Shown piece by piece: positions 16,994 through 25,272 of a stretch of DNA of 64,000 nt (the first letter of the stretch is position 1; each line of letters begins with the position of its first letter). The notes under the pieces are model-generated. The model did no database searches. It had not been told where the DNA came from and was given only the letters and a program-made list of their open reading frames with translations. A program made the position numbers and the translations under genes. This stretch comes from Microbacterium karelineae (GTDB taxonomy: Bacteria; Actinomycetota; Actinomycetes; Actinomycetales; Microbacteriaceae): the NCBI RefSeq assembly GCF_009745985.1, contig NZ_WFIX01000184.1:118374-182373 (forward strand). The letters run 5' to 3'.

Positions 16994-18220
16994 ATGCAGA
17001 CTGGCGACGTCATCGACCTCGACATCACGGGGGTCGCGCACGGCGGCGTGTTCGTGGCCCGGCACGGAGCGGCGGGCGACGACCCCGGCCTGGTCGTCTT
17101 CGTTCCCGACACGCTCCCCGCCGAGCGGGTGCGGGTCCGCGTGACCCAGGTGAAGAAGTCGTTCGCGCGGGCCGAGACCCTCGAGGTGCTCGACCCATCG
17201 CCGCACCGCCGTGCCCACGTGTGGCGCGAGGCGGACATCGACAACGCGCCGGAACGACGGCCCGGCGGCGCCGACTTCGGACACATCGCGCTCTCGCACC
17301 AGCGCGAGCTCAAGCGGCAGGTCGTCGCGGACGCGTTCGCGCGCTTCGCGGGCGGATCCGTCCCGGTCGCGGTCGACCCTGCGCCGGACGAGACGCCGGA
17401 CGGCACCCGGTGGCGCACCCGCATCGGCCTCCACGTCGACGCCGACGGCCGCGTCGGCCCCTATGCCGCGCGAAGCCACGACGTCATCGAGGTCGGCGCG
17501 CACCCGCTCGCGACCGAGGGCATCGAGGAGGCCGCCCTGGCGCTCCGCGGTCAGGAGGGGCGCATCGATCTCGTGCAGCCCGCCGACGGCGATGTGCGGA
17601 TCCTGCGCCGCCCGGCGCGGGGCCGGGTCCGCGGCGCCGACGAGGTCGTCGTCGAGCGCGTGGCGGGCCGGGAGTTCCGCGTCGACGTGGGCGGATTCTG
17701 GCAGGTGCACCGCGGGGCCGCGACGGCTCTCGACGCCGCCGTGCGCCACGCGCTCGACGGGATCCCCGCAGACGGAGACGCGCACCACCTCGACCTCTAC
17801 GGCGGCGTCGGCCTCCTCGCGGCCGCGCTCGCGCGGCACGGCGATGGCGCGCGCGTGACGACCGTCGAGTCGGCGCAGCGCGCCACCGGACACGCGCGTG
17901 ACAACCTCCGCGATGTCCCCGTCGAGGCGGTCACGGCGCGCGTCGAGCGGTTCATGGACGCGCTCGAACCGGATCCGTCGCTCGCGCGCGGCGTGACCCT
18001 GCTGGATCCGCCGCGGGCCGGCGCAGGGGAGCGCGTCGTCCGCCGGATCGCGGCGCTCGACCCGCGCGCCGTCGTGTACGTGGCGTGCGATCCCGTCGCG
18101 CTCGCGCGCGATGTCGGCACCTTCCGCGAGCTCGGCTACGACCTCGACGGGGTGCGCGCGCTCGACCTGTTCCCGTCGTCGCACCACGTCGAGGCCGTCG
18201 CCGTGCTCCGACGCGCGTGA
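16994..18220 (+). CDS. TRAM-domain SAM-dependent RNA methyltransferase (TrmA/RlmD family)
   Basis: Probable RNA (uracil-5-)-methyltransferase acting on tRNA or 23S rRNA. An N-terminal TRAM domain (~1-65) binds RNA. The C-terminal Rossmann domain shows the SAM motif DLYGGVGLLAAALA, the DPPRAGAGE motif and the catalytic Cys365 in VACDPVALARD, followed by LDLFPSSHHVE. The four-cysteine Fe-S cluster seen in RlmD is not evident. Target specificity cannot be read from the sequence. A leaderless-type start (AAGACT plus 6 nt) fits the ATG at 16994. Confidence 0.92.
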   Translation: MQTGDVIDLDITGVAHGGVFVARHGAAGDDPGLVVFVPDTLPAERVRVRVTQVKKSFARAETLEVLDPSPHRRAHVWREADIDNAPERRPGGADFGHIALSHQRELKRQVVADAFARFAGGSVPVAVDPAPDETPDGTRWRTRIGLHVDADGRVGPYAARSHDVIEVGAHPLATEGIEEAALALRGQEGRIDLVQPADGDVRILRRPARGRVRGADEVVVERVAGREFRVDVGGFWQVHRGAATALDAAVRHALDGIPADGDAHHLDLYGGVGLLAAALARHGDGARVTTVESAQRATGHARDNLRDVPVEAVTARVERFMDALEPDPSLARGVTLLDPPRAGAGERVVRRIAALDPRAVVYVACDPVALARDVGTFRELGYDLDGVRALDLFPSSHHVEAVAVLRRA

Positions 18221-18249
18221 GACGCGTGAGAGCGGTCCCGTCATGCCGA

Positions 18250-18255
18250 TACCCT
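18250..18255 (+). promoter_or_regulatory. -10 element (TACCCT) of the two-component operon
   Basis: TACCCT is followed by 7 nt and the ATG of the response regulator gene; no Shine-Dalgarno sequence precedes it, so a leaderless transcript is likely. It lies in the short gap after the RNA methyltransferase gene. Confidence 0.6.
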
Positions 18256-18262
18256 GAGCGGT

Positions 18263-18943
18263 ATGACGACCGTCGCGCTCATCGATGACCACGAGTCCGT
18301 CAGGCTCGGGCTGCACTCGGCGCTCGACGGCAACGGATTCGTCGTCATGTTCAGCGGCGCGACCGTGACCGAGTACGTGCGGGCCCGGCGCGCCCGGGGC
18401 CAGCGCCCTGCCGACATCGTCCTGCTCGACCTCACGCTCGGCGACGGCACGACCGTCACGGAGAATGTCTCGCGCCTCGCGTGGCAGTCGAACGTCATCA
18501 TCCACTCGGTCGCCGACCGCCCCGCGATCGTCCGCGAGGCGCTCGCCGCCGGAGCCGTCGGCGTCGTCAGCAAGGCGTCTCCGCTCGGCGAGGTGGTCGC
18601 GTCCGTGCGCACGGTCGCGAGCGGCGAAACCCTCGACAACGTCGAGTGGGCGAGCGCGGTCGAGAGCGATGTCGACTTCGCCGACGCCCAGCTCTCGGGC
18701 CGCGAGCGCGACGTGCTGCGCCTCTACGCGGCGGGGCTGCCGATGAAGGCGGTCGCCGAGCGACTCGGCATCGCGTTCTCGACGGCGCGGGAGAATCTCC
18801 GCCGCGTGCGCGGGAAGTACGTCGAGGTGGGCCGCCCGGCCCCGACGAAGGTCGACCTCCTGCGCCGTGCGATCGAGGACGGCATCGTTCCCGCTTCGGA
18901 TGACGGGAGCCTCGAGCAGCCGGGGGCCTCCGATGCGCGCTGA
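18263..18943 (+). CDS. LuxR/NarL-family response regulator
   Basis: A DNA-binding response regulator of 226 residues. The receiver domain (~1-120) has the acidic pocket DD at 8-9, the phosphorylated Asp56 in LLDLTL and a conserved Lys in VSKAS. A LuxR-type helix-turn-helix follows (~143-205: LSGRERDVLRLYAAG...). It is the first gene of a three-gene operon with an overlapping histidine kinase and a membrane protein. Its targets are unknown; envelope stress or cell wall functions are common for this arrangement in Gram-positive bacteria, but nothing here proves it. Confidence 0.93.
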   Translation: MTTVALIDDHESVRLGLHSALDGNGFVVMFSGATVTEYVRARRARGQRPADIVLLDLTLGDGTTVTENVSRLAWQSNVIIHSVADRPAIVREALAAGAVGVVSKASPLGEVVASVRTVASGETLDNVEWASAVESDVDFADAQLSGRERDVLRLYAAGLPMKAVAERLGIAFSTARENLRRVRGKYVEVGRPAPTKVDLLRRAIEDGIVPASDDGSLEQPGASDAR

Positions 18944-20216
18944 GGGCCGGGCCGGGGCGCCCGCGCGGGCCTCGACCGCGACGATCGACCGGGCCTGGGA
19001 GCAGATCTCGCGTCGTCCGGATCCGCCGTACGCACGCCACGGCTACACCGGAGCCCGCATCGAGCGCGCGATCCAGATCATCGTGGCGGTCGGGACCGGC
19101 ATCATGGGCGTGCAGTCGGCGATCTTCACCATCAACGACCGCACCGCGGGCTGGGGCTGGCTGCCGGTGATCGTGCTCCTCTTCGCGTCCATGGCCGCGA
19201 TGATCGTCGCCTGCCTCCTCGGGCGCGGCGCGCGCGTCGCCTGCGGGATCTTCGCCTGCCTGTTCCCGGCCGTGCTCATCGCGTGGGCCGCGATCGATCC
19301 ACCGCTCGGCATCTCTCCCGAACGCCAGCCCTGGCCCTACTTCCTGCTCGCGATCGCCACCGTCGCGGCCATCGTCGCGTTCACCCTGGCGTGGCAGATC
19401 GTGTCGGCGATCGGCGTTCCCGTCGTCTTCGCCGTCGGACGGATCCTGCACGGCGACGGCGCACGCGAGTACTGGATCCCCGTGGCCTATGACGTCTCGA
19501 TCGCGCTGCTGCTGGGGATCGCCTTCGTTCTCGTCGCCTGGCTGCTGCGCGGCATCGCCGCGGGCGTCGACGATGCGCGCGCGGAGGCCCTGTCGGCGTA
19601 CTCCGACGCGACGTCGATCGAGTCGGCCGAACGGGAGCGCGTCGAGGTCGCGACCCTCATGCACGACAGCGTGCTCGCCGCCCTCATCGCCGTGTCCCGT
19701 GCCGAGAGCGACCGCGAGCGCGAGCTCGCGGTGTCGATGGCGAGGGACGCGCTCGGTCGCCTCGCGAACGCCGAGGACGAGATGGTCATCGGCACGAACG
19801 AACCCGTCAGCGTCGTGCGCGTCACGCACGAGGTCCGCGAGGCCGTGGCCCAGCTCGGCGTCGACATCGACGTGGGGATGCCGACGGGCGCGGGGGTCGA
19901 GATCCCCGCGCGCGCGGCCAGGGCTCTCGTCCTCGCGACGACGCAGGCGGTCGCGAATGCGATCGAGCACGCCGACGCGGCCGGGCTCGCGGTCGACATC
20001 GACACGCGGGGCGGCGGCGTGCGGATCACCGTGCGCGACTCGGGGCCCGGCTTCGACCTCGACGCGATCTCCGCCGACCGGCTCGGGATCCGCGGATCCA
20101 TCGTCGCGCGCATCGCGGCGGCGGGCGGGCGCGCGAAGATCGAGCCGTCGCGATCGGGGACGACCGTCACGCTCGACTACGAGCGGCAGGACGACCAGGC
20201 GGGGAGAAGCCGATGA
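18933..20216 (+). CDS. Membrane sensor histidine kinase (HisKA_3-like)
   Basis: Partner kinase of the preceding regulator, 427 residues. It has about five or six membrane segments (~45-205) with little periplasmic sequence, so it probably senses a membrane or intramembrane signal. A short dimerisation helix carries the likely phosphorylated His244 in LMHDSVLAAL. The ATPase domain has the N box (AVANAIEH), the G1 box (DSGPGF) and a G2-like GIRGSI. The start at 18933 overlaps the regulator gene by 11 nt and follows a G-rich stretch; an in-frame start 66 nt upstream would lie deep inside that gene. Confidence 0.9.
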   Translation: MRAEGRAGAPARASTATIDRAWEQISRRPDPPYARHGYTGARIERAIQIIVAVGTGIMGVQSAIFTINDRTAGWGWLPVIVLLFASMAAMIVACLLGRGARVACGIFACLFPAVLIAWAAIDPPLGISPERQPWPYFLLAIATVAAIVAFTLAWQIVSAIGVPVVFAVGRILHGDGAREYWIPVAYDVSIALLLGIAFVLVAWLLRGIAAGVDDARAEALSAYSDATSIESAERERVEVATLMHDSVLAALIAVSRAESDRERELAVSMARDALGRLANAEDEMVIGTNEPVSVVRVTHEVREAVAQLGVDIDVGMPTGAGVEIPARAARALVLATTQAVANAIEHADAAGLAVDIDTRGGGVRITVRDSGPGFDLDAISADRLGIRGSIVARIAAAGGRAKIEPSRSGTTVTLDYERQDDQAGRSR

Positions 20217-21223
20217 GGATCCGCATCGCGCTCTCGCTGCTCGCGGGGGTTCTCGCGCTGTACTTCGCGGCGCGTGGGCTCATCCAGCCCATCCCGCACG
20301 AGACGCCGCTGCTCGGCATCGTCGCGGTCGCGATGTTCCTGGCCGCGACGGCGCTCGCGCTCGCGGTTCCGTCGTCGCCCGCCGCCGACGCCGTCGTCCG
20401 CGGCCCGGGGCGGATGCCGCTGTGGTCGGCGCTGCTCGCCAGCGCAGCCGCCGTGGCCCTTCCGTTCCTCGCGACGGCCGGCGCGAGAGCCGACGAGTCG
20501 ATGGGCGCGCCGCACATGACGTGGTTCATCGGCGCGGGCGGTGTCGTCCTGACCGTCGTATGCGCCCGCAGGCGCGTGCTCTGTGCGGCGATCGGCATCC
20601 TCGGCCTCGCCATCGGCACATCGATCGTGCTCGAGAGCGTCGAGATGGCGTTCGTCGCCGGAATCCTCGGATCGATCCTCTGGGTGGGCGTCGCCTGGCT
20701 GGTCGTCCTGTTCACCGATCGCGCCCACCGCGACACCGATCGCCTCGTCGCGATCCAGCACGAGTCGGCCGCGTGGCGCGCGGCCCAGGAGTCGCGGAGG
20801 CGCGAGCGGCGCACCCGCGTGCAGTTCGCGATCGCGGAGGCAGGCCCCGTGCTCATCCGCGCGATCGAGACGTCCGGCGCGCTGACCGCCGAAGAACGCG
20901 AGCAGGCGCTCGTCGCGGAGGCGACCCTGCGCGACGAGCTGCGCGGCGCGAAGCTCCTCGACGATGCCGTACGGGCGGCGCTCCGAGACCGGCGCCTCGC
21001 GGGATCCGCCGTGACGCTCTTCGACGAGGGCGACCTCGACGACCTGGACGAGAGCGACCTCGCCCGCGTGCGCGGCGAGCTCGCCGACGTGCTGGGAGGC
21101 CTGCGCTCGCCGCAGATCATCGTGCGCACCGCGCGGCTGCCGGGGACGGCCGTCACGGTCGTCGGCCGAGGCGAGGGTGACGACGTCGAACTCTGGCGTG
21201 AGATTCCGCGCGCCGCGGGATGA
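20213..21223 (+). CDS. Multi-pass membrane protein coupled to the two-component system
   Basis: A 336-residue protein I do not recognise. The first ~165 residues contain about five hydrophobic segments. The remainder is cytoplasmic, starting with a charged, Arg-rich helix ([11 protein letters not shown]-like) and ending with an acidic helical region ([14 protein letters not shown]). Its ATG overlaps the kinase stop by 4 nt, so the two are made together. It may be an accessory sensor or an output of the system. A GC-rich hairpin follows. Confidence 0.75.
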   Translation: MRIRIALSLLAGVLALYFAARGLIQPIPHETPLLGIVAVAMFLAATALALAVPSSPAADAVVRGPGRMPLWSALLASAAAVALPFLATAGARADESMGAPHMTWFIGAGGVVLTVVCARRRVLCAAIGILGLAIGTSIVLESVEMAFVAGILGSILWVGVAWLVVLFTDRAHRDTDRLVAIQHESAAWRAAQESRRRERRTRVQFAIAEAGPVLIRAIETSGALTAEEREQALVAEATLRDELRGAKLLDDAVRAALRDRRLAGSAVTLFDEGDLDDLDESDLARVRGELADVLGGLRSPQIIVRTARLPGTAVTVVGRGEGDDVELWREIPRAAG

Positions 21224-21228
21224 GAGAG

Positions 21229-21258
21229 GGCCCGGGGCGGACTGAGCCGCCCCGGGCC
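21229..21258 (+). terminator. Hairpin terminator after the two-component operon
   Basis: A perfect 12-bp stem (21229-21240 with 21247-21258) and a 6-nt loop begin 6 nt after the stop codon. No U-run follows. The rest of the gap to accD (21259-21516) holds the accD promoter and no recognisable gene. Confidence 0.75.
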
Positions 21259-21503
21259 GTGGAACGCAGAGCGGTTACCCGAAAACCGTCCGCTGTGGAG
21301 CCTGCCTTCTCCGCCTACCCTGGAGCGGAGGAGACGGCGAGCGCGATGCGCTCGACATCAACGTTAGTCGGCCGGATCCATCCGCGTAAGTCGGCCTTTT
21401 GGGGGACAAATGAGAGGTATTTTCACCCCCTGATGTGTATGTGGGACACAGGAAGCGGAGATCCGTTGTGTATGTCCGCCAAGGGGGTCGGCGGGGGCGC
21501 GGC

Positions 21504-21509
21504 TAGGGT
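21504..21509 (+). promoter_or_regulatory. -10 element (TAGGGT) of accD
   Basis: TAGGGT is followed by 7 nt and a GTG codon at 21517. No Shine-Dalgarno sequence precedes that codon. This is the basis for placing the accD start at 21517 although the frame stays open for ~300 nt upstream. The upstream stretch 21395-21440 is unusually AT-rich for the window and may contain regulatory sequence. Confidence 0.65.
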
Positions 21510-21516
21510 GGAACGC

Positions 21517-23103
21517 GTGACCGAACCCGACATGTCGACCACCGCGGGCAAGATCCAGGATCTGCGCAACCGCTACACCGAGGCCGTCGTCGAGCCCGAG
21601 AAGAAGGCGCTCGAGAAGCAGCACGCCAAGGGCAAGCAGACGGCGCGGGAGCGCATCGAGCAGCTCATGGATCCGGGCAGCTTCGTCGAGCTCGACGAGT
21701 ACGTCCGCCATCGCACGACGGCGTTCGGGATGGACCGCTCGCGCCCGTACGGCGACTCCGTCGTGACGGGCGTCGGCACGATCCACGGCCGGGTCGTCGC
21801 GGTGTACTCGCAGGACTTCTCGACCTTCGGCGGATCCCTCGGCGAGGTCGCCGGCGACAAGATCCTCAAGGTCATGAAGTACGCGCTGCAGGGCGGAATG
21901 CCGATCGTCGGGATCCTCGACTCGGGCGGCGCCCGTATTCAGGAGGGCGTGCTGGCGCTCGGCAAGTATGCCGAGATCTTCCGCCTCAACACACAGGCCT
22001 CCGGCGTGATCCCTCAGATCTCGATCATCATGGGGCCGGCCGCGGGCGGCGCCGTCTACTCGCCCGCCCTGACCGACTTCGTGATCATGGTCGACAAGAC
22101 CAGCCAGATGTTCGTGACCGGCCCCGACGTGATCAAGACGGTCACGGGCGAGGACGTCGGCATGGAGGAGCTGGGCGGGGCGCACACGCACAACACCCGA
22201 TCCGGCGTCGCCCACTATCTCGCCGACGACGAGGAGGACGCGCTCGACTACGCGCGTTCGATGCTCAGCTACCTGCCCGACAACAACATGGCGGATCTGC
22301 CCGACTACGCGTCGGACTTCGAGTTCGAGACGACCGACCTCGACCGCGAGCTCAACGGCGTCATCCCCGACTCGCCGAACCAGCCGTACGACATCCACCA
22401 GGTGATCTCGCGTGTCGTCGACGAGGGCGAGTTCCTCGAGGTGCAGTCGCTCTTCGCACCGAACATCGTGATCGGCTTCGGCCGCGTCGAGGGGCGCTCT
22501 GTCGGCATCATCGCGAACCAGCCGCAGCAGATGGCGGGCACGCTCAACATCGACGCGGGCGAGAAGGCGTCGCGGTTCATGCGGTTCTGCGACGCGTTCT
22601 CGATCCCGATCGTCACCCTCGTCGACGTGCCCGGCTACCTCCCCGGCACCGACCAGGAGTGGACCGGCGTCATCCGGCGTGGGGCGAAGCTGCTCTACGC
22701 CTACGCCGAGGCGACCGTGCCCCTCGTGACGATCATCCTCCGCAAGGCGTATGGCGGGGCGTACATCGTCATGGGGTCCAAGCAGCTCGGCGCCGACGTG
22801 AACCTCGCGTGGCCGACCGCCGAGATCGCCGTCATGGGCGGACAGGGCGCCGTCAACATCCTGTACCGCGGCGAGATCAAGAAGGCGGAGGAGGCCGGCG
22901 ACGACGTCGCGGCCGTGCGGGCGAAGCTCGCCGACGAATACACGTACAACGTCGCCAGCCCCTTCCTCGCGGCCGAGCGCGGCGAGCTCGACGGCGTGAT
23001 CGAGCCGGCGCAGACCCGCGTCATGATCGCGAAGGCGCTGCGGTCGCTGCGCCGCAAGCGCGCCGAGCTTCCGCCCAAGAAGCACGGCAACATCCCCCTG
23101 TGA
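21517..23103 (+). CDS. accD: Acyl-CoA carboxylase beta subunit (carboxyltransferase)
   Basis: Transfers the carboxyl group from biotin to acetyl- or propionyl-CoA. The 528 residues have both crotonase-fold halves, with the oxyanion-forming Gly-rich turns in SGGARIQEG and [14 protein letters not shown] in the N-terminal half and [14 protein letters not shown] in the C-terminal half. Its closest known relatives are the AccD5/PccB enzymes, so propionyl-CoA is a likely substrate; this is inferred. GTG at 21517 is preferred over ATG at 21532 because of the upstream -10 element. accE follows after 7 nt. Confidence 0.96.
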   Translation: MTEPDMSTTAGKIQDLRNRYTEAVVEPEKKALEKQHAKGKQTARERIEQLMDPGSFVELDEYVRHRTTAFGMDRSRPYGDSVVTGVGTIHGRVVAVYSQDFSTFGGSLGEVAGDKILKVMKYALQGGMPIVGILDSGGARIQEGVLALGKYAEIFRLNTQASGVIPQISIIMGPAAGGAVYSPALTDFVIMVDKTSQMFVTGPDVIKTVTGEDVGMEELGGAHTHNTRSGVAHYLADDEEDALDYARSMLSYLPDNNMADLPDYASDFEFETTDLDRELNGVIPDSPNQPYDIHQVISRVVDEGEFLEVQSLFAPNIVIGFGRVEGRSVGIIANQPQQMAGTLNIDAGEKASRFMRFCDAFSIPIVTLVDVPGYLPGTDQEWTGVIRRGAKLLYAYAEATVPLVTIILRKAYGGAYIVMGSKQLGADVNLAWPTAEIAVMGGQGAVNILYRGEIKKAEEAGDDVAAVRAKLADEYTYNVASPFLAAERGELDGVIEPAQTRVMIAKALRSLRRKRAELPPKKHGNIPL

Positions 23104-23110
23104 GGTCACG

Positions 23111-23317
23111 ATGAACCCCGACCTCCCCGTCGTCCGCGTGACGGGCGGCAACCCGACCGACGACGAGCTGGCCGCCGTGATCGCCGTCGTCACCGAGCAC
23201 TATGCCGAAGAGGCGGCGACGGCGACGGTCGAGGACGGCCCGTCGCACGACGCCTGGACCCGCTCCCATCGCCTGCGCCGCTACTCCCGCCAGCCCTGGG
23301 GCCGCTTCTCGGGCTGA
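23111..23317 (+). CDS. accE: Acyl-CoA carboxylase epsilon subunit
   Basis: A 68-residue protein with the small epsilon-subunit pattern: VVRVTGGNPTDDELAAV near the N-terminus and a Trp/Arg-rich tail (DAWTRSHRLRRYSRQPWG). Epsilon subunits stabilise and activate the alpha-beta carboxylase complex in actinobacteria. It begins 7 nt after accD with GAGG in front, so it is co-translated with its partner. Confidence 0.88.
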   Translation: MNPDLPVVRVTGGNPTDDELAAVIAVVTEHYAEEAATATVEDGPSHDAWTRSHRLRRYSRQPWGRFSG

Positions 23318-23344
23318 AGGGCGGGGAACGGGGGCGGCGCGGCT

Positions 23345-23424
23345 CTGAGCGAAGGCGGAATCGCCGAACGAAGGCGGTTCGAGCGGAGATTCGAGATTCT
23401 CGGTGATCTGGCCTTGTCTCGACG
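23345..23424. repeat. Intergenic hairpin repeat, copy A
   Basis: About 80 bp with complementary arms (AAGGCGGAATCGCCGAA on the left, a TTCTCGGTGATCTGGCCTT-type sequence on the right) separated by ~35 nt. It shares the core GATTCTCGG and AAGGCGG(T/A)TC with copies at 24156 and 25085. It lies between the converging accE and nucleotidyltransferase genes. Confidence 0.75.
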
Positions 23425-23433
23425 CTCGGGCAT

Positions 23434-24123
23434 TCAGCGCACGTGCCCTGCCTGGAGCCTGCCGCCTGCGGCCTCCAGTTCGCGTGCCGCGGCCGCGAGG
23501 AATGCCGCACGGTCGCCGGAGAGATAGGGATCCGCGAGCGCCGACGCGCGAGCGGGGTCCCAGTCGCGGAGCCGGCGCGGCAGGTGCTTGCCGGCGCCGA
23601 TCCATCGGCGGTTCGCGAGAAGTGCGAGCTCCGAGACCTCGCGGAAGAGCGTGTGCATGAGCACGTGCGCCTCGAGCGGATCCGTCGCGTCCGCGAGGTC
23701 GTCGAGGACGTCGGTCACGACGTAGCGCCTCATCGCGAGCTGCGCGGGGGACGGATCCGCTCCCGCGTCCAGCACCTGCCGCCAGCGATCGCGGACCGCC
23801 GCGAGGGATCCATCGTCGTGGACGGCGGATCCGTTCACGAGCATGTCGACGATCGTCGGTCGGAACCGGGCGACGCCGCTCGCGGCCCATTCGCCGAACG
23901 CCTCCGGCGTGTAGGCGAACACCTCGAACACCTCGCCCGCGTGGGCGTATGTCGCGGCGAGGCTGTTCGTCTCCGCGTCGAACATGTCGGCGCCGATGAG
24001 GAGCAGGTCGATGTCGCTCGTGGCGGTGCGCGTTCCGCGCGCCGTGCTCCCCGCGACGATTGCGATCTGCGCGCGCGGAAAGCGCTCGGCGACGAACTCA
24101 CCGGCGAGGCGAAGCGGATCCAT
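23434..24123 (-). CDS. Nucleotidyltransferase-fold protein (DNA polymerase beta superfamily)
   Basis: A 229-residue protein with the Pol-beta nucleotidyltransferase signature GS (25-26), then D37 and D39 in GSTARGTRTATSDIDLLL, the residues that bind nucleotide and metal. The C-terminal ~110 residues are helical, as in aminoglycoside adenylyltransferase-like and HEPN-linked proteins. It probably transfers a nucleotide to an unknown acceptor. TAACGT plus 6 nt precedes the ATG at 24123, fitting leaderless expression. It is a single gene between two copies of the intergenic repeat, and looks like an accessory insertion in a conserved block. Confidence 0.8.
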   Translation of the reverse strand: MDPLRLAGEFVAERFPRAQIAIVAGSTARGTRTATSDIDLLLIGADMFDAETNSLAATYAHAGEVFEVFAYTPEAFGEWAASGVARFRPTIVDMLVNGSAVHDDGSLAAVRDRWRQVLDAGADPSPAQLAMRRYVVTDVLDDLADATDPLEAHVLMHTLFREVSELALLANRRWIGAGKHLPRRLRDWDPARASALADPYLSGDRAAFLAAAARELEAAGGRLQAGHVR

Positions 24124-24129
24124 GGAGAC

Positions 24130-24135
24130 ACGTTA
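24130..24135 (-). promoter_or_regulatory. -10 element (TAACGT) of the nucleotidyltransferase gene
   Basis: On the minus strand TAACGT is followed by 6 nt and the ATG at 24123, with no Shine-Dalgarno sequence, as for the other leaderless starts of the window. Confidence 0.5.
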
Positions 24136-24155
24136 GCGGCATGACCGACCCGTCA

Positions 24156-24235
24156 CGAGCGGAGGCGAATGCGCCGAACTGAGGCGGATCGAGCCGAAAT
24201 CCGCGATTCTCGGCGATTCCGCCTCATCTCGGACC
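24156..24235. repeat. Intergenic hairpin repeat, copy B
   Basis: Same element as at 23345: a left arm of GGAGGCGAATGCGCCGAA type, a central GAGGCGGATCGAGCC and a right arm TTCTCGGCGATTCCGCCTC. It fills the gap between the DUF559 gene and the nucleotidyltransferase gene, and its right end overlaps the last codons of the DUF559 gene. Confidence 0.75.
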
Positions 24236-25063
24236 GCGACGCGGGGCTGTCGCCTTCGCGCGACGGATGTCGTGCTCCACACGCTCCCAATCGTCGAAGA
24301 CGTCGTGATAGGCGAATCGGAGGACGGGATAGCCGAGCGCCATGACCTCGCGGTCATGGGCGATATCGGCTCGACGCTGCTGTGGGTCGGAGTGATAGGC
24401 GAATCCGTCGAGCTGTACGACGACGCACTCGTCGACCAGCGCGTCGACGGGTCGTCCCGCGAGGACGTACTGCTGGACGATCCGGAACCCCGCGCGGCGG
24501 CCCCGCACCAGGAAAGTCGACTCGAACCCGGAGTCGGACAGCGACCCGACGTCGGCCGCGAGGCGGCGCGCCGCGACGGACCGCCACGGGATGGCCTGGA
24601 TGCGTGGCACGGAGAGCAGGCCTGCGCGGATCGCAGACTCCCAGATCGCGAACGCGTCGTCATACGGCAGGCAGGTCGCGACATGCGCGAGCACGTTCTC
24701 GATCGGATCCACGAGCCTGCGGGGAGGACGCGTGATGATCGGCCTCGCACGATGACTCACTGCGTCGGCCGGTGACAGCGCTCCGTTGTGCGGCAACGCG
24801 ATGTGCGGACGGCGGTCCACCGACGTCGGAACCCACAGCCCGAACCGCCCGAGCACGCTCACACACGTCGCGACGCCGCCGACGCGGGCCGCTTCTCGGA
24901 TCTCGATCGGCGCGTCGGGCAGCGCGAGCCATTGCCGCCGCACGAGGTCGATGCCTTCTGCTCGCCGTGCCGCAAGAATGCGGCGCGACGTCCAGCCGTC
25001 GTCGAGCAGCGTGCCGCGGTGGCACCAGCCGCCGCGAGCGCGGAGGATCCGCGTCAGCTTCAT
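24224..25063 (-). CDS. DUF559-type protein with AbiEi-like N-terminus (Vsr/restriction endonuclease fold)
   Basis: A 279-residue protein. The N-terminal ~80 residues resemble the winged-helix AbiEi antitoxin domain (GGWCHRGTLLDDGWTSRRI...). The C-terminal ~110 residues resemble DUF559 of the Vsr/PD-(D/E)XK fold, with VVQLDGFAYHSD, then DREVMALGYPVLRFAYHDV. Such proteins are frequent in Microbacteriaceae; nuclease activity has not been shown for most. No toxin partner is adjacent. The ATG at 25063 has ACGGAGAA about 7 nt upstream; longer forms would run into repeat copy C. Confidence 0.78.
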   Translation of the reverse strand: MKLTRILRARGGWCHRGTLLDDGWTSRRILAARRAEGIDLVRRQWLALPDAPIEIREAARVGGVATCVSVLGRFGLWVPTSVDRRPHIALPHNGALSPADAVSHRARPIITRPPRRLVDPIENVLAHVATCLPYDDAFAIWESAIRAGLLSVPRIQAIPWRSVAARRLAADVGSLSDSGFESTFLVRGRRAGFRIVQQYVLAGRPVDALVDECVVVQLDGFAYHSDPQQRRADIAHDREVMALGYPVLRFAYHDVFDDWERVEHDIRRAKATAPRRGPR

Positions 25064-25084
25064 GGTCGTTCTCCGTTCCGGTTC

Positions 25085-25164
25085 GGAGGCGAGGCGAAAG
25101 CGCTGAGGGAAGGCGGTTTCAGCGGTGATCCGTGATTCTCGGTGATCCGGCCTCGCCTCCGGAC
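25085..25164. repeat. Intergenic hairpin repeat, copy C
   Basis: Third copy of the element, with a GGCGAGGCGAAAGCGC left arm, the AAGGCGGTTTCAGCGG core, GATTCTCGGTGATCC and a GGCCTCGCCTCC right arm. It lies between the divergent DUF559 and birA genes. Confidence 0.75.
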
Positions 25165-25259
25165 AGAGCATGCCGAGTTCGCGTCGCGCTCGCTCGGCGC
25201 CAGGAAGGGGCGTTGTGGAGAGCCAGCCGAAGTCAGCGGATGTGAGCACGCTGACCCCG

Positions 25260-25265
25260 TAGGCT
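25260..25265 (+). promoter_or_regulatory. -10 element (TAGGCT) of birA
   Basis: TAGGCT is followed by 7 nt and the ATG at 25273, identical in hexamer and spacing to the accA3 start. No Shine-Dalgarno sequence is present. Confidence 0.6.
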
Positions 25266-25272
25266 CGAGCGC

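Noticed and set aside
21412-21452. Operator-like GGGGG...CCCCC inverted stretch upstream of accD
   Set aside because: Only the outer G and C runs match; the inner bases do not pair well enough to claim a site.
21220-21516. N-terminal extension of accD by 99 codons
   Set aside because: The extension has no carboxylase similarity, spans a terminator hairpin and an AT-rich promoter region, and TAGGGT lies 7 nt before GTG at 21517.
24224-25063. AbiEi/AbiEii toxin-antitoxin system
   Set aside because: Only an AbiEi-like N-terminal domain fused to DUF559. The neighbouring nucleotidyltransferase is a different family arrangement, separated by a repeat, and is not shown to be a toxin.
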